Assembly: GCA_007449985.2 (NCBI GenBank)
Contig: VIIQ02000001.1
Coordinates: forward strand, 762,001-826,000
Length of the DNA stretch: 64,000 nt
Direction of reading: 5' to 3'
Source: Desmodesmus armatus
Taxonomy: Eukaryota > Chlorophyta > Chlorophyceae > Sphaeropleales > Scenedesmaceae
The position numbers and the translations under genes are program-made. How positions within the stretch are numbered: the first letter of the stretch is position 1; the number at the start of each line of letters is the position of its first letter. Shown piece by piece: positions 36,074 to 48,692 of the stretch. The notes under the pieces are model-generated. The model was given only the letters and a program-made list of their open reading frames with translations. It was not told the origin of the DNA and ran no database searches.

Positions 36074-38679
36074 GGTGCCACTAGCTGGTCCCTTCCCAGC
36101 GGCAGTAGAAACCGACGGTCAAGGGAGGGCGTCAGCCACTACTTATACTCAGTTCAGAGTCGAACGATTCCTCTCATGGGCTTTGTGAACCCTGGTCTCA
36201 TGGGCTGGTGACCCTACAATGGTACAATGTACCGCACCTGCAGACCCTACAATGCTCGGTATATTCGTAGCATACTACAGTGTGGCACAGCAGGAACGGT
36301 GCCATAGAGCACGCTGGCGCGATGCAGCAGTTGACCTGCAAGAGATTTTGTTGTTTTGGCACGGCTTGCGCTGCAGCTGCAGCATCTGCAGACACGTGTG
36401 CACACGTGTGCACTCACTCTTGCTGTTGCGCAGCTAGGGCCTCAGAAGCAATCTGCCAGCGCGGAACCACAATCTGATCTAGTACGTCATTGCATATCAC
36501 ACGCTTGGTGGCATGGTTCTGGCCGCATGCGTCGAGTCAACATATGTATATGCGTCCCCGTTTGACCTTCCATCTTATGCGTATAGGAGTTTGTTGTTTT
36601 GTAATGTGCAATTTAACCAACCTTCAGCCTTATGCTGCATCTTCGGCGCTGAGCCTGCCCCTGTGCAGACGACATGCGCAAGCATTGCACATTCCGGGAC
36701 TGTTGACGCACCGGGACTATGGATCCCCAGGGGCACCGCCTGCTTTGTAAATGCCTTGCACATGCATGCATGCAGCATATGCTGCCTGCTGCAGGTGCTG
36801 TTGCTGTTTTAGCCTGCTGAATGCTGCTGCGACGACGGTAGGCCTTCAAACACTAAATCTTGTGTGGGTCTCCTTTTCGACAATGCTTCACTGCCTTACC
36901 TTACGGCTGCGAGCTGCAGTGCTGCTGTGTGTTGTCCAAAGCATGTCAAGGTCAGCATGCCGCCTAGGCAGGCCTGCTGACAGACACGTGCAAGCTGCTA
37001 GTTATGATCGAGTACAACTGTGTCAGAGGTGGAGACCCAGCTGTGACATCTGTGCTGTGCAGGGTGCAAGCGCTGTTCATTTGCACACAGCACGGATACA
37101 TGCAGGGCTAGGTTGGGCCGCTGCTGCAGTCTTCCTTACTACAAGGCTCAAACCAAAGTACAGGTGGAGGGCGTGGGAGGACTAGCTATGGCATGGTGGG
37201 CCTCATTTGTCGTCACTCACTTATTTGAAGCCACCGGATGAAGTGTCACCCCAACCACTCCTCATAGAGGGGTTCTCCCTGATCTTGGACTGCCCAAAGA
37301 AACTCCCACTGGCTTGCAGGCCTGGTTGCAATCTGTTTGCAGTGACTGTTGACACCGCTGGGTGTGTGGCTCCAAAACATTCCTCTCCAGCACATGCTCA
37401 CTGATGCAGCTGTGGTGCAGCCTTCTACACCTGACGCGGAGTGCTGGCTTCAGTTGCCACACCCCGGGAGACAGTCACAGCATGTTATGAATGATTGGGA
37501 CATGTGGCGCTGATTTGGACACTCAGCAGCTGAGAAACATTGCCCATGCAGCGACTCAGAAGTAGTTGCAGCCACAACTCCTCCCTGCCTGGTCCTGCCA
37601 GGTGCCAAGTTGGCACCACCACTTGCAGGTGCTGCCTTGACAGCTGTGACAGCGCTGCAGATGGGCTGGTGCTGCCTCCAGCAAGTGTGCTGAATTGCTG
37701 GCTGACAGGGCCTGGCTGCACTGCATCGGCTGCAATCAGTGTTCTGCCCATGCCTACTGCCAGCTGCAGCTCAAAGGGCTAAGGAGCTCTCTGTAGCAGA
37801 GCCAGGCGGGCATTACAGCACACAGCAGGGTGTGCGCACATGTTGTGCTTTTGCTGGTATCCACTGCCAGTGGGCAGCGCCATTCCAGCTGCCATATGCA
37901 CATGCCTGCCCTTTCGCCGCAGCAGCTGGTCGTTGCCGTGAAGCTTACACGAGCTAGCAGAAACAGCTGCAGAAGCAGGCACAAGCTGGGTGTATGTGTG
38001 CCACGAAAACAGGCCTGCCCAGTATATCATGCAGCTGCTGGGATTCTTGCACGGCTGCTGTGCCATTGGCTGCTGCACCAGTACTGCTGGCCAGCTGCTG
38101 ACACTAGTGACAGTACTGGCTGTGCTATGCAGGCTGCAAACTTACCATGCCTTCTCTTGAAGACAGCTGCCGGCTGTAATTTTGTTATATCTCGTTGCAG
38201 GCTGGTGCCTTCTGTAGGCCGATCTGTGCTTCACCAACCCATGGCAGGGCATGAGAACACCAGGCAGCAGATGAAGTGGTTTACCCATCTTGCTGCCACG
38301 CTGCCGATCTCCAAGCACGCATTTCGGATCAAGTTTCTCCTGTGAACGTTGTTTTTTGTGGAGGCCTCATCTATGGTGCTGTTTTCTTCGTTCCCTCCGG
38401 CCGGTGTGTCACAGTTCCGTCCGGCCGGTGTGTTATTTGAGGGGGAGGGTGAGAAGTTGCGCAAGACCATATACGCCAACCATAAGCCTGTGAAACAGTG
38501 CACGACTCTTACCACCCCACTCACGCCCTCCCCTTTGCTTCCTTCTATCCATTTCTCTTCCTGTTTCGGCCCTGCCTTCGCCCAGTAACGCCCCACCATA
38601 TACGCCTCAGATCAACCATAAACACATCTACCGCACCCGTGGGTCTCCTGGCTTTCTTTGCACATACACCTCAGCAGCG
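36074..38679. other. Spacer between divergent genes
   Basis: Separates the cysteine-rich gene (-) from the membrane protein gene (+), so it should hold both promoters. No conserved exon was recognised. A short GC-rich direct repeat built around CCGGCCGGTGTGT occurs twice at about 38398-38432. Confidence 0.5.
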
Positions 38680-41180
38680 ATGGCGCGCTATTGGGCGGTG
38701 CCTCTGATTTGCTGCCTCGTAGCCGCACTGTGCTGGCAGGTGAGACTATGCATTGCTATATATATCTTTAATGCATGCATAAGGCTGTCCTGCCCTTTGC
38801 TCGGCTGCTGCCATCAGCAGGAAGTTGCAACGTCCGCACACACGTTTGGCAGCATCGTATGGATGTCAGAGATGCAGATAAGTTTTTCATATACAACTTA
38901 TTCCTTCTGAGCCTTTCCGAGGCGAACACTGCTTGTTTCCGTTGTGCTGAGTTGATGACCTTCCATGCCTGAATGCACCTTATCCTGGTGTCAGCTCCCT
39001 GCCTTGTCTTCAACACCACAAACGCATGTGTATGCATCTATGCAGGCATTTGGAGCTGTGGATGCTGCAGTCACAAACCATGGCCTGGCTCTGCCCTCCA
39101 GCATGCCGGAGGAGCACCTGCTGCAAGACGACTCATCCTTGATGCAGGTGCGTTGACAGAGTGCAGGCGCGCTTACTGTGCCAGCAGCCTATGCAAATTC
39201 AACATCCCAGGCACTGGAACTCCTAGCAATAGCCAGGCTCTGGGTGCACATTTGACTGCAGGACGACTCATGCTGTCACCAGCAAGATCAGACTCTGATC
39301 TTGCTGATCTTGCCTCTGAGAGGCAAGAACACCATCATGTTCTAAACAGCGTCAAGTTCTGGAAGCATAGTAGTGCACAGACGTCCACAAACAGAAAGAA
39401 AAGACATGCGTGCACGCATCTGACTGGCTGCCACCCACCTTGCACACTTGGATGGTTCATGCATTTGGCTGGGTGCACTCCCTGTGTCAACACTGCAGGA
39501 CACATGGGCTGATGAGGAATACATCATGGAGCTTGAGAGGCAGGAGATGGAGGAGATGCAGCAGATGCTTGGGGAGCAGGAGTACCTTGAGCAGCATGCA
39601 GAGGAGCTTGAAACCCCTGTCAGCAAGCCTTTTGCAGCTGCCGCCACCATCAAGCGCCTTCAACTGCCCCTGGAGTTCCACAGCACAACACAGCATGGCG
39701 CCGTCAGCACACTGGGAACGGAGATCCGCAGCGCAGTGGAGCAGGCGCGTGACATCGCTGCACAGCTCATGAAGAACCAGGGTATCATGAAGATCCTCAG
39801 TGGCAGCGCTGTTGGCACACAGCAAGAGGAGGCCGCACCCGTCAATGTCATTGAGCTGGCACAGGCAGCCAACCTGCAGGGCGGAGCACACGGCGATGTC
39901 CAAATCGATGTCACCGTCACCACCGAGCGCTCTGGCCCTACATGGATCCTCCCCTCCATCTTCCCCAACAGCATGCCCTCCATGTTTGGCATGTTTGGGC
40001 AGGAGTCCAGCAGTGGCAATGACAAGGATGCTCAGCTGGCAGCGGAAATTGCACAGACTGTCATTGAGTCTGCTCTGGCCAACCAGGCTGCTGGTGGCAT
40101 GGACCAAGAGCTGGTGCTGGACATGACCGTGGAGAATGCCTCACCTCAGGTAAAATCCTCACCGTGTGACAGTATGAAAGGCGAGGTGAAACTGATTGGT
40201 TGTGTCATCTTCCTTTTATCCTTGTGATTGCAGTTTTGTCCTGTCGACCTGACAGAGGGTGTCGAACAGCCCACCAGCTAGTGCCTGATGCTGGGTACTG
40301 GCAACACACACAGCTGCAGAGATACGTGCTGCCCCTCAATACGCAAAAAAGGCAGAGACAGGTTGAGCTCACTCAACGCAGCAGCAGCTTCAGTTAGAGT
40401 GCAGGCGCCTTGCCTTACCCATGGAGGGCGCAACCCAGCACGCTGATGAGTTGGTACCCAGGACAGTGTCATCACGTGGTGCTGCCACCCTGTCTCCTGT
40501 TGCTGTTGCAGAAAACACAGCAGCTGGTTGCAGCAGCTGCAGCCGCCGCTCTCTCTGCCGCTGCCTCCTCTGCCATGAACAGCAAGCAGCCCTGGGACAC
40601 CATGGAGCTGCAGTTGGATGTGGTGGAGACCACACTGCCCTTCTTCAAGTCGGGCCGCTTCTTTGTTGTTGGTGAGTGTATCAGGACTTTCACACCACAA
40701 ACAAGGTCGTCTGATGGTTGCTGTCTGTACCGAAGTTTGTGCCACTCTGGAACAGGAGCTGGCCCAGCCGCAGCAGCAGCCATTGCTGTCACATTACTGC
40801 TTTATCAACATTATGCGTCACCCTCGCGGAGACATGCAACTTGAACGCTGGCACTATGCAGCAGCATTTGCACTCAAGGCGCTACCAACCACCTGCCATA
40901 TGTGTGTGCCTGCCGTCTCCCCTGTCCTGCAGCCACGATGCTGCTGGCAGTGCAGCTGCTGCTGTGCTTTGCTGTGGCCGTGCTGTGGGCCAGCACCGAG
41001 GAAGAAGAGGAGGAGGGCCAGGACAGCGATGATGAGGCTGTATGCTACAAGGTCATCACAGACTGCGACCTGAAGAAGCAGAAGCAGCAGCAGCAGCAGG
41101 AGCACAGTCAGCAGGGCGAGTGGGCTAGCCTTGCGGAGGAGGGTAGGGGTCTGTACGAGAAGCTGCTGTCTTACACCTAA
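38680..41180 (+). CDS. Unknown single-pass membrane protein with acidic, Gln-rich tail
   Basis: Five exons: 38680-38739, 39046-39147, 39499-40149, 40512-40671, 40933-41180; all phases fit and give 406 residues. Residues 1-20 (MARYWAVPLICCLVAALCWQ) are a signal peptide. An acidic coiled coil (YIMELERQEMEEMQQML) follows near residue 60. The middle contains strand-like VQIDVTVTTERS and LVLDMTVENAS and a Met/Pro-rich loop (FPNSMPSMFGMFGQ). An Ala-rich stretch precedes a second strand pair. A hydrophobic helix at about 327-345 (MLLAVQLLLCFAVAVLWAS) is followed by a Glu run and a QKQQQQQ tail. This predicts a type I topology with the acidic tail in the cytosol. I do not recognise the family. Confidence 0.8.
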
Positions 41181-43277
41181 GGTGGACCCCGCGCACTGCA
41201 TGTGCATGTGCATGTGTTGACTGATGGTGTGTGTTTGTGCATGTGTACATTTATGACGCAGTTTTTTGATGCAGTTTATGCGAAGCCAGGGTCAAGCATG
41301 GCCAGCATGTCAGCTGGTGTGGAAGGGTTGCAGACACTACGAGGGTTGACTTTGCATGTTGTTGAGGGTCTGCCTCTGGTGGCAGCGGCTTCCTGTGTAC
41401 AGGTGTACAGTGTCACTGACAACCCCATCAAGCCACTGTTGAACCCTGCATAATCCCTGTGTTTCAGTATCCTGGCATCGGCTGGGCAAGGCACAGGGTG
41501 CAATCAAGCCGTCAGTGCTGCCATGCCCCTGTTGCCTCTGTTTCGATCGTGTTCATGCTGCCAGCACTTTGCAAAGCCGGTGCCAGCTTGCGCAGGCGTA
41601 TCTTTGTGAGCAGCACTGAAACAAGTGCTCCACACATGGCGCCAGCAATTTTGTGGGTTACACAGTGGGTGCTGTGAAAGCACTCGCAGCCCTGTGTTGG
41701 GCCGACATATCCCTAATGCATGTAGCACCGCCCTTGCAACTGTTCTACATGGCAGCAGGCGGGAAGGGCTGTCTTTGCACACGAGTGCGTTTATGCTGCT
41801 TTGTGACAAACAGGTGCATCAGACTTGTGCAACCCTTTGTGGCAGAAGCTTCCATGCCGTCTTGGCAGGCTGCTGCAGGGTTGAGCTTGCCGGTGTAGGT
41901 AGTGTGGTCTGCATGTACATATGCTGTTTCTGTTGCCTTGATCTACATGCATGGGCAGTTGTGGTGTGCTGTGCTAGCAGCCCTTGTACAGCAAGGCTGC
42001 CGGCTTGCTGCTGGTACATATGTACAGGTGTGGCACTGCAGCGGCGCGCACTGTTTGAATTGTTGGAATGTCATGGCATTGTGCTGGCTTCAAGCGCTGT
42101 GGCCTTCTGCCTGCCCAAGCCATGCATGGCCACTGCGCTACCTGTAAATTTCCCTGTGAGACGTCGAGTTTCAGATTGCAAGTTGCTGCGCAATCACCGC
42201 ACCATGCATATTGGACAAGGGCAGAATCTTACGAGCAACATTCACAATGTCAGTGGTAGCACTATGCTGATTTGCAGCCGCAACATCCAACAGTAAGCCC
42301 GTCATTGTGCTGCAGAGTGAGGGACGCAACACACTCCACAGCCTACTCTGCCCAGTGCTACTGACGAACATTAACGATTGCTTTTGTCAGGCAGACGCAC
42401 CAGCATGCTGCGCGCTTGCAGCGCCGGCGTGGCCCACACCAGGGCTTCGTAGTTGGGTAATGTGTTGTTACAAGCCTGCCAAATGCAGCAGGTATGCATA
42501 CACAGGATCAGGTTCGTCAATCAAGAACATACAATGATAGCTGCCCACACTTGCAGCAGCTGACACGTGCCACACACACAGCAGATACTTACAAGCGCAA
42601 CAGTGCCCTCGCTCTGTGTGCTGGCTCAAGCTTTTCAGCGCAAACCACACCGCAAAAACGATGCAAAAGCAGCCCACCTGCCAGGGTGCTTTCTGACATT
42701 GTACAACAAGTTCATATGAGGATGCCACCATGCAGCATGAGTTGTCCATGCATGCACAGACTTCGCAGAACGCCCAGCTAGCGAGGGCGGCTCACGTGGT
42801 CAAAACATTCAAACTACAGCACTGGGAGAACAGCTTGCCAGATCCAGTGGATCTGAAGGGGAAGGATCCAGACCTCTCTCACTTCAGGCGACTCTCTGGC
42901 AGCATTTGCGCTGCTCAAAAACAGTCCACAAGACGTTCACCGGCTTTGGCAATGGCCTTGTCGACTTCTCCGCACTCACGACACCCAGAGCCTTCGCTCA
43001 CCAAAAACAGGGTTGGGCGTGCAAACCCCTCCCAACCCACCGCTTGCCCCGTGCCTGCAAACAACCCGGCCTGGGCACCCGTAACCGAGGAACAAACAGG
43101 GACACACACAAACTACCTGGCTCGAAACCATGCAGACAGCACTAGAACACAACCACCACACAACACCAAGACTGAGAAAGTCCCAGCACCCGGAGACCCA
43201 GACGCTGCTTGACCCTTGCTGGCTGCAGCAGACTGGCGGCAAAGCCCTTCCAGAGCCCTGAACCAAACAGCACTGGG
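41181..43277. other. Spacer between convergent genes
   Basis: No conserved coding exon was found. It probably contains the 3' untranslated region of the membrane protein gene at its left end; the frames here are Cys/Ala-rich shadows or short. Confidence 0.5.
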
Positions 43278-43414
43278 TCCTGCAGCAGCCTATGCTGACG
43301 CACCGGTGGCTGTCCTGCAGCACCCCGTGCTGACGCGCCTTTGGCGGTCCTGCAGCAGCCTGTGCTGACGCATCCTGCTGTCCTGCAGCAGCCTGTGCTG
43401 ACGCGCCCCGGGCT
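43278..43414. repeat. Four imperfect 33 to 35-bp repeats
   Basis: Four consecutive units begin TCCTGCAGCA and contain TGCTGACGC. They lie 69-205 bases past the stop of the aminotransferase gene, so probably in its 3' untranslated region. Confidence 0.85.
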
Positions 43415-43482
43415 GTGTGAGCCAGCTGCTGAGTAGAGAGGTACTGCCGGGCGGGATGTGCCGCAGACACGCTGCCTGCTGC

Positions 43483-46400
43483 TTACAGGTTGGACTCGCG
43501 TGTGGGGATAACCTTGCTGGTTGACTGCCAGTACTCGATAGCCTTGCCGATGCCGCTGCCTGGGGTGATCTTCATGCCTGCAGCCAAAGCATGCACAGCA
43601 CATTATCTGTCAGCAAGCCACCCGTTGTGCAATGCTCGCAGAGCCTGCTTCACAGCTGAGAAAAAGGCAAGTTTGACAGAGCCGTTGCTGTTGCGCGAGC
43701 TCCCTCCTCATGCTCCCAGTACAAGAGGCCGCATGTGCATGAGTGCCTCAGATAAAGGCTGCAGCCAAACCCTTGCCTCAGCAAACGTGATTGCCACTCC
43801 ATGCAGCAATAACCCAACACCACATGTGTCAGGTTCTGCCACTCTTGAGGCCCAAACCCTCAGGTTCCGCTGCCTGCAAACTTCACACCCCCAAACCCTG
43901 CAAGTGGACCCCGAACCCACTGCACACCTGCATCCAGCATGGCCATCTCTGCTCCGCTGATGGCACTGCACATCATCAGCTCATCCATGTTGCCCAAGTG
44001 CCCGATGCGGAACACCTTGCCGTTTACCTGCACACCACACCCAGCACACACAACCAAGGATGCAGCAGTCAGTCTCACTGCTCATACACTGCAAACACCA
44101 TGCGCCTACGTGCATCGAGGTCAGCTGACACTAGCTGTGCTTGAACCCAAGCAGCCACGGTGCTGTCTAGATATGGGATTTCTTGCATGCGCAGCACTCA
44201 GGTGTTTGGGAGTTGCAGCCTCCCCAATCCAAACCCACACCCAGTGTGCATGGCACGCAGCATTTAGTTGCCCTGTCCAGACCTGGCCAGACTCATCATA
44301 ACATTGCCTGCTTACCTGCGACAAGCCAATGCCGATGGACAGGTTGTAGCGGCTGTATGCATTCTTGACAATCTTGTTGCTGTCAATGCCCTGAGGGACC
44401 TTGATCACAGTCAGACTGTCACTGCGCCACCTGCGCAGCCGCAAGAGCAACAACCAGTACATGCCGTCAGCAACCACCCCTGGCTGGGGTCAAACAGCTG
44501 ACACCACCCCACCAAAACTCACAGGAAAAGCGTCCAACATGGCGCTAAGGCACAATCCTCGACACTGTGTCGCATGCTGCACCCACGGCGAGACGACGGA
44601 GTGCACACAAGCTGCCTTGCCTTCAACAGCATAGGGTTCACTGGAAGCGCGGCTGAGACTGAAGGTATCGAACTGCTTACCTGGGGTGCGCGCACAGCAG
44701 CTCCAGTCCCCAGCTCTCCACAGCCTTGCGGGTGCCCTCGGCCAGGCGGTGGTGACGAGCAACAACATTGTCCATGCCCTCCTCCTTCAGCATTCTGCAC
44801 AATGAAGGTGTACACACCAGTGATGCATGTCAGGCACTGTTGGCATCGGATGACACGAGGTAGCTGCTTATCAACGGCCTGACATGGCAGCTCGAGAACC
44901 CACCCAGGGATGCTACTCTGACTGCGCAGCTGCACTCACATCAAAGCGGGCTCAGGACAGCACCAAAGGAAAAGCATCGCAGCCCAAGGCTCCTCGGCTG
45001 CAGCTTATGAAGACTGCACACGCACATGCACTGCAAAGGACACGTGCTGTGCACCCGCTGTTCACTCACGCTATGCTCTCCTTGAGCCCGTACAGCATTG
45101 CCAGGCTGGGTGTGTATGGTGTGCTGCCTGCTGGGTTGGTTTTGAGCTGGTCCATGAAGTCATAGTAGCAGCGGGGCAGCTTGGCAGTCTTCATGCTGGC
45201 CAGGGCCTGGAACACAGCAGAACAACAGCAGTGAGCAGCCGTAGGCAGATGCAATGCAAGCCCACGAGGTGTCAATCAGGACTGTACCGTCACCTTCTGC
45301 TATGCCATGTGCAGTCCGCAGCAGCACCGCAGCAATGCTGCAAGCTTCAGAGATCAACTGTGCATCAACTCAGGACAGTGCTGTGACTGCTTGCCATGGA
45401 CGGTGATCCCATGCGGACAGGCATCAGTCGCGTAGGTGCAGCGCAAGCTGCAAGCTGTCGCAGGACTCCCACCCACTGGTCCTGCGCAACCAGCTAGCAC
45501 ATGCATGCTACGCAACCCCGCCCAGCACAGCCTCAGCGCACCTTTTCCGAGGCGCAAACCAGACCAAGGCCAGTGGGCAGAGACAGCGCCTTCTGGCTGC
45601 CTGTGACTGCCACATCCACCCCCCAGTCATCAAACTTGAACTCCAGAGCACCGATGGAGCTGACACCATCCACCAGCAGCAGCGCCGGGTGATCGGCTGC
45701 ATCCATGGCTGCCCTCACGCCCTTGATGTCACTGGTCACACCTGTGGTTGTCTCATTGTGCACCACTGCAACTGCCTTGATCTTCTTGTCCTTGTCCTTT
45801 GACAAGATGTCCTGCAGCGCAGCACAGCACAGCACGGCAGGCCGAACACAGCTGTCAGGATGCATGGAGATGGCGCGACATGCGCAGGCCACAGTGAGGT
45901 GCCAGCACACGCAAAGCTGCACTCGGGAACCCTCCCACGGATCCAGTGGTCTCAGTTGCCAGCACAATAGCTACACTGGTCAGCAGTGGCTGCAAATCCT
46001 GAACAGCCGGCCCCAAAACAATGTCATGCACATGCTGGGCCCCTAGCAAGCTCCAGAACAACAGTGCCGTAAATGCCGCCGGTTGTGTTCCTGTCGGCTG
46101 CCCTTGCGTTGTACAGACCTACTGCCATGTCAGCACGCACCTGCAGGAGAGCCTCGTCTGCTCCCTCTCCCCATGGCCTGTCAATGACAGTGACGTCCAG
46201 GCCCATCCGCTGCATCATATCGATCCACAAGTGGCTGAACTGGCCATAGCGGAAGGTCACCACCTTGTCCCCTGCTCACAGCGCAGCACAGCACACACCA
46301 CAGCAACACATCAAAGATGAGACCACAGCTGGCTGGGCAACGGTGGTGCTGCTGCTGGCGACCAGGCAGCTGTTGGTGCGCAACATGTGCTTGTATGTTC

Positions 46401-47938
46401 TCAGACCAACGATGTAGTGGGAAGCACACAAAACCTGGTTCGCACTGTCGACCAAACTCACAATGCCTTCCTTTGGGCCAATCGCAAAGTATACCCATGT
46501 TGCAGAGTCACTGCTGTCCACAAGGCCACAAATGTATGTTGCTCACCTGGTGAGAGTGTGTTTGTGAGCGCAGACTCCCAGCCTCCTGTGCCAGTGCCTG
46601 TGAACACAAAGGGAGTGCCAGCCTCTGTCTGGAACACATACCTGCAGCAGGGGCCAGCACACACAGGCCCGTGTGTTAGCAACAGTCTTCCGCTTCCTGT
46701 GAGCTGAGCCCTGCCTGTAAGCAGCTCTACAGTGTGCGGTCCCTGTGCTGGGGAAGCACATGCAGCTAGTATGGTTGCAGCAGCAAGCCAGGCAGCAGTG
46801 CAGTCCAGGTTGCACATGCCAGGCACACATCACTGCAGGACAGGACTGGATACTGCCTCTCCTGTACAGGCGACACTTACTTTGTGTCCTGCAGCAGCTG
46901 CTGGAAGAAGGGTGCGAAGAAGGGGTCCCTGTGGTTCTGTCCAGGCACGTTCATGGCACGCAGTACCCTTTCATGGATGTTCACGGGACCTGCACGTGGA
47001 CAGGAGCAGCCCCAGGTCTGCTCAGACATACATACGTAGTGTTTTTTTTTGAAGTATGGACTGCCCGTGCAGGCCTGGCACAGCTACTTGCTGGGGAGCA
47101 CTACCGTATTACCAAAGGCACTACTTCTAAAAATACTGTCCAAGGCATGTGGCCCCCTTGCCAGACAAGAAACTGCCACTGAGTATGGGAATTAGTGTGC
47201 TGCAGGCACCTGCACAGCAACATCCTGCAAATGAGACCCAACAGCTGCCTGGGCCCTGCAGCAGGCCAGTGATCTGGACTGCACACATCATATGTAGCAC
47301 AGTGGGGCGTGTCTTCATGACATACACAGAAACACACAACTGCCATACAACACATGTACGTATGTTGAGCCGCTGTGCCCCATAGTAGCCCCTCCCCAGC
47401 ACTGACGAAGTCTACTGCTACTACACCACCGGGACAGCTCGTTGCTGCATCCAGCAGGCGCACCTGGCACGAACAAGTGGTTACGACCAGGAGGGTCATA
47501 TGAGAATGCTGGTTGGACGTCTGCCTGGGGCTCATCCTGCAGAGCAGGGAGCATTGGAGAGTCAGATTGTGCGTTGATGGAATTCGACAGGGTTGCCTGA
47601 CTGGTCCCGATCTGCTCCCTACCGCACGCATTGCTTGTGCCACGCCCCTCTGACTCTGTTGCTGCAGAGCTGCTGCGAGCCTGTTGGCCTTGCGACCATG
47701 GCGCACAAGGGAAGGGAGGAACATGCTGACTGGAGAGCAGGGACTGAAGGTGCTTGAACGCTCTCGACACAACCGATATATGACCAGGAACACCTTTAAT
47801 GGAGATGAGGGCCCTGAAGGGCGGGAACAAAGGTGGTAGGTTGCACCGTTGTGGTTTCGTTATTCCAAAAAGAGTGGTGTTCCCTTTTGGGCAGCATGCT
47901 TGAAGTAACTTCGATGCTTGATAATGGAGAATCAGCAC
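43483..47938 (-). CDS. Serine/alanine-glyoxylate aminotransferase
   Basis: PLP-dependent class V aminotransferase of photorespiration: serine or alanine plus glyoxylate gives glycine. Exons: 47464-47938, 46881-46989, 46547-46641, 46141-46271, 45542-45811, 45070-45206, 44681-44794, 44316-44430, 43928-44027, 43483-43577; phases all agree. Landmarks: GRNHLFVPGPVNI near the start, GTGTGGWESAL, VVHNETTTGVTSD, LLLVDGVSSIG (PLP Asp) and GSQKALSLPTGLG (PLP Lys, about 216 if translation starts at 47554). Start at 47938 gives 546 residues and at 47554 gives 418, close to the usual 400; the extra 128 residues could be an organelle transit peptide or untranslated. The C-terminus ESNL resembles a weak peroxisomal PTS1. 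Which start is used, and so the compartment, is open. Confidence 0.92.
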
Positions 47939-48692
47939 GCCTGAGGCGGCCTGACCTAGCTTCCACTTCTACTCAACGGCCCCGATCAGACAGATAACGC
48001 CTGCATTACATCCAGGATCATCCATAAACACAAACAGTGGCATCCGTAAGGTCATCAAATATGATATAACACGCATGGAACGGCTGCAAGGTGGTTCTTG
48101 GTACTTTGTGGCACAGCAGATGGTGCTGTGGACGGTGACCACAAGCTGGAGATGTTGCACCTGACAGCTGTGGTGTGGCCTGTCAGCGCTGATTCCTGAT
48201 TGATACTGCTGCAAAGCTTTCTGAGGTGCATGCAGCTATAACTGGGACAGTCAGGCCCAAGCCTGCCATTTGCGCCAACTACGCGCGTAGGTAATACACT
48301 AGTACTGCTGCTGCGCTCACCACAGCACTACTGCGTGAGGCTGGCCGCTGAGGGTGAAGCAGCAAGTCGCACTAGGAGGAACACATGGGAAGCATCCCAA
48401 GCTTTGCTGCAAAGGCACTGCTTGAGCCGCAACAGCGGTATCTCTGCATCTCTGACTTGAATGCCCTGCAGCAGAGCCCAAGCGTAAGATGCCTGCGACT
48501 TTTCGGATTGGATTGATCCAACACACACCGACTGGGTGATGCATCGCATTTTGTGAGTCAACCTTGGGACGCTATTCGCCGACGGTTGCGTCGATTGGTC
48601 TTCTGCCTTTGTCACCTACACCACGATGCCTTCTCGCAATGTAAGCACCATCATAGCTCGCTGGACAGCGGTGCTTTATAAAGGACGACGCA
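47939..48692. other. Divergent promoter region
   Basis: Lies between the aminotransferase (-) and the CotH gene (+). A TATAAA at 48677-48682 is only about 10 bases before the ATG at 48693, too close to be an ordinary TATA box for that start. No exon was recognised. Confidence 0.4.

Noticed and set aside
48677..48682. TATA box for the CotH gene
   Set aside because: It is about 10 bases before the start codon, too near for transcription to begin upstream of that ATG.
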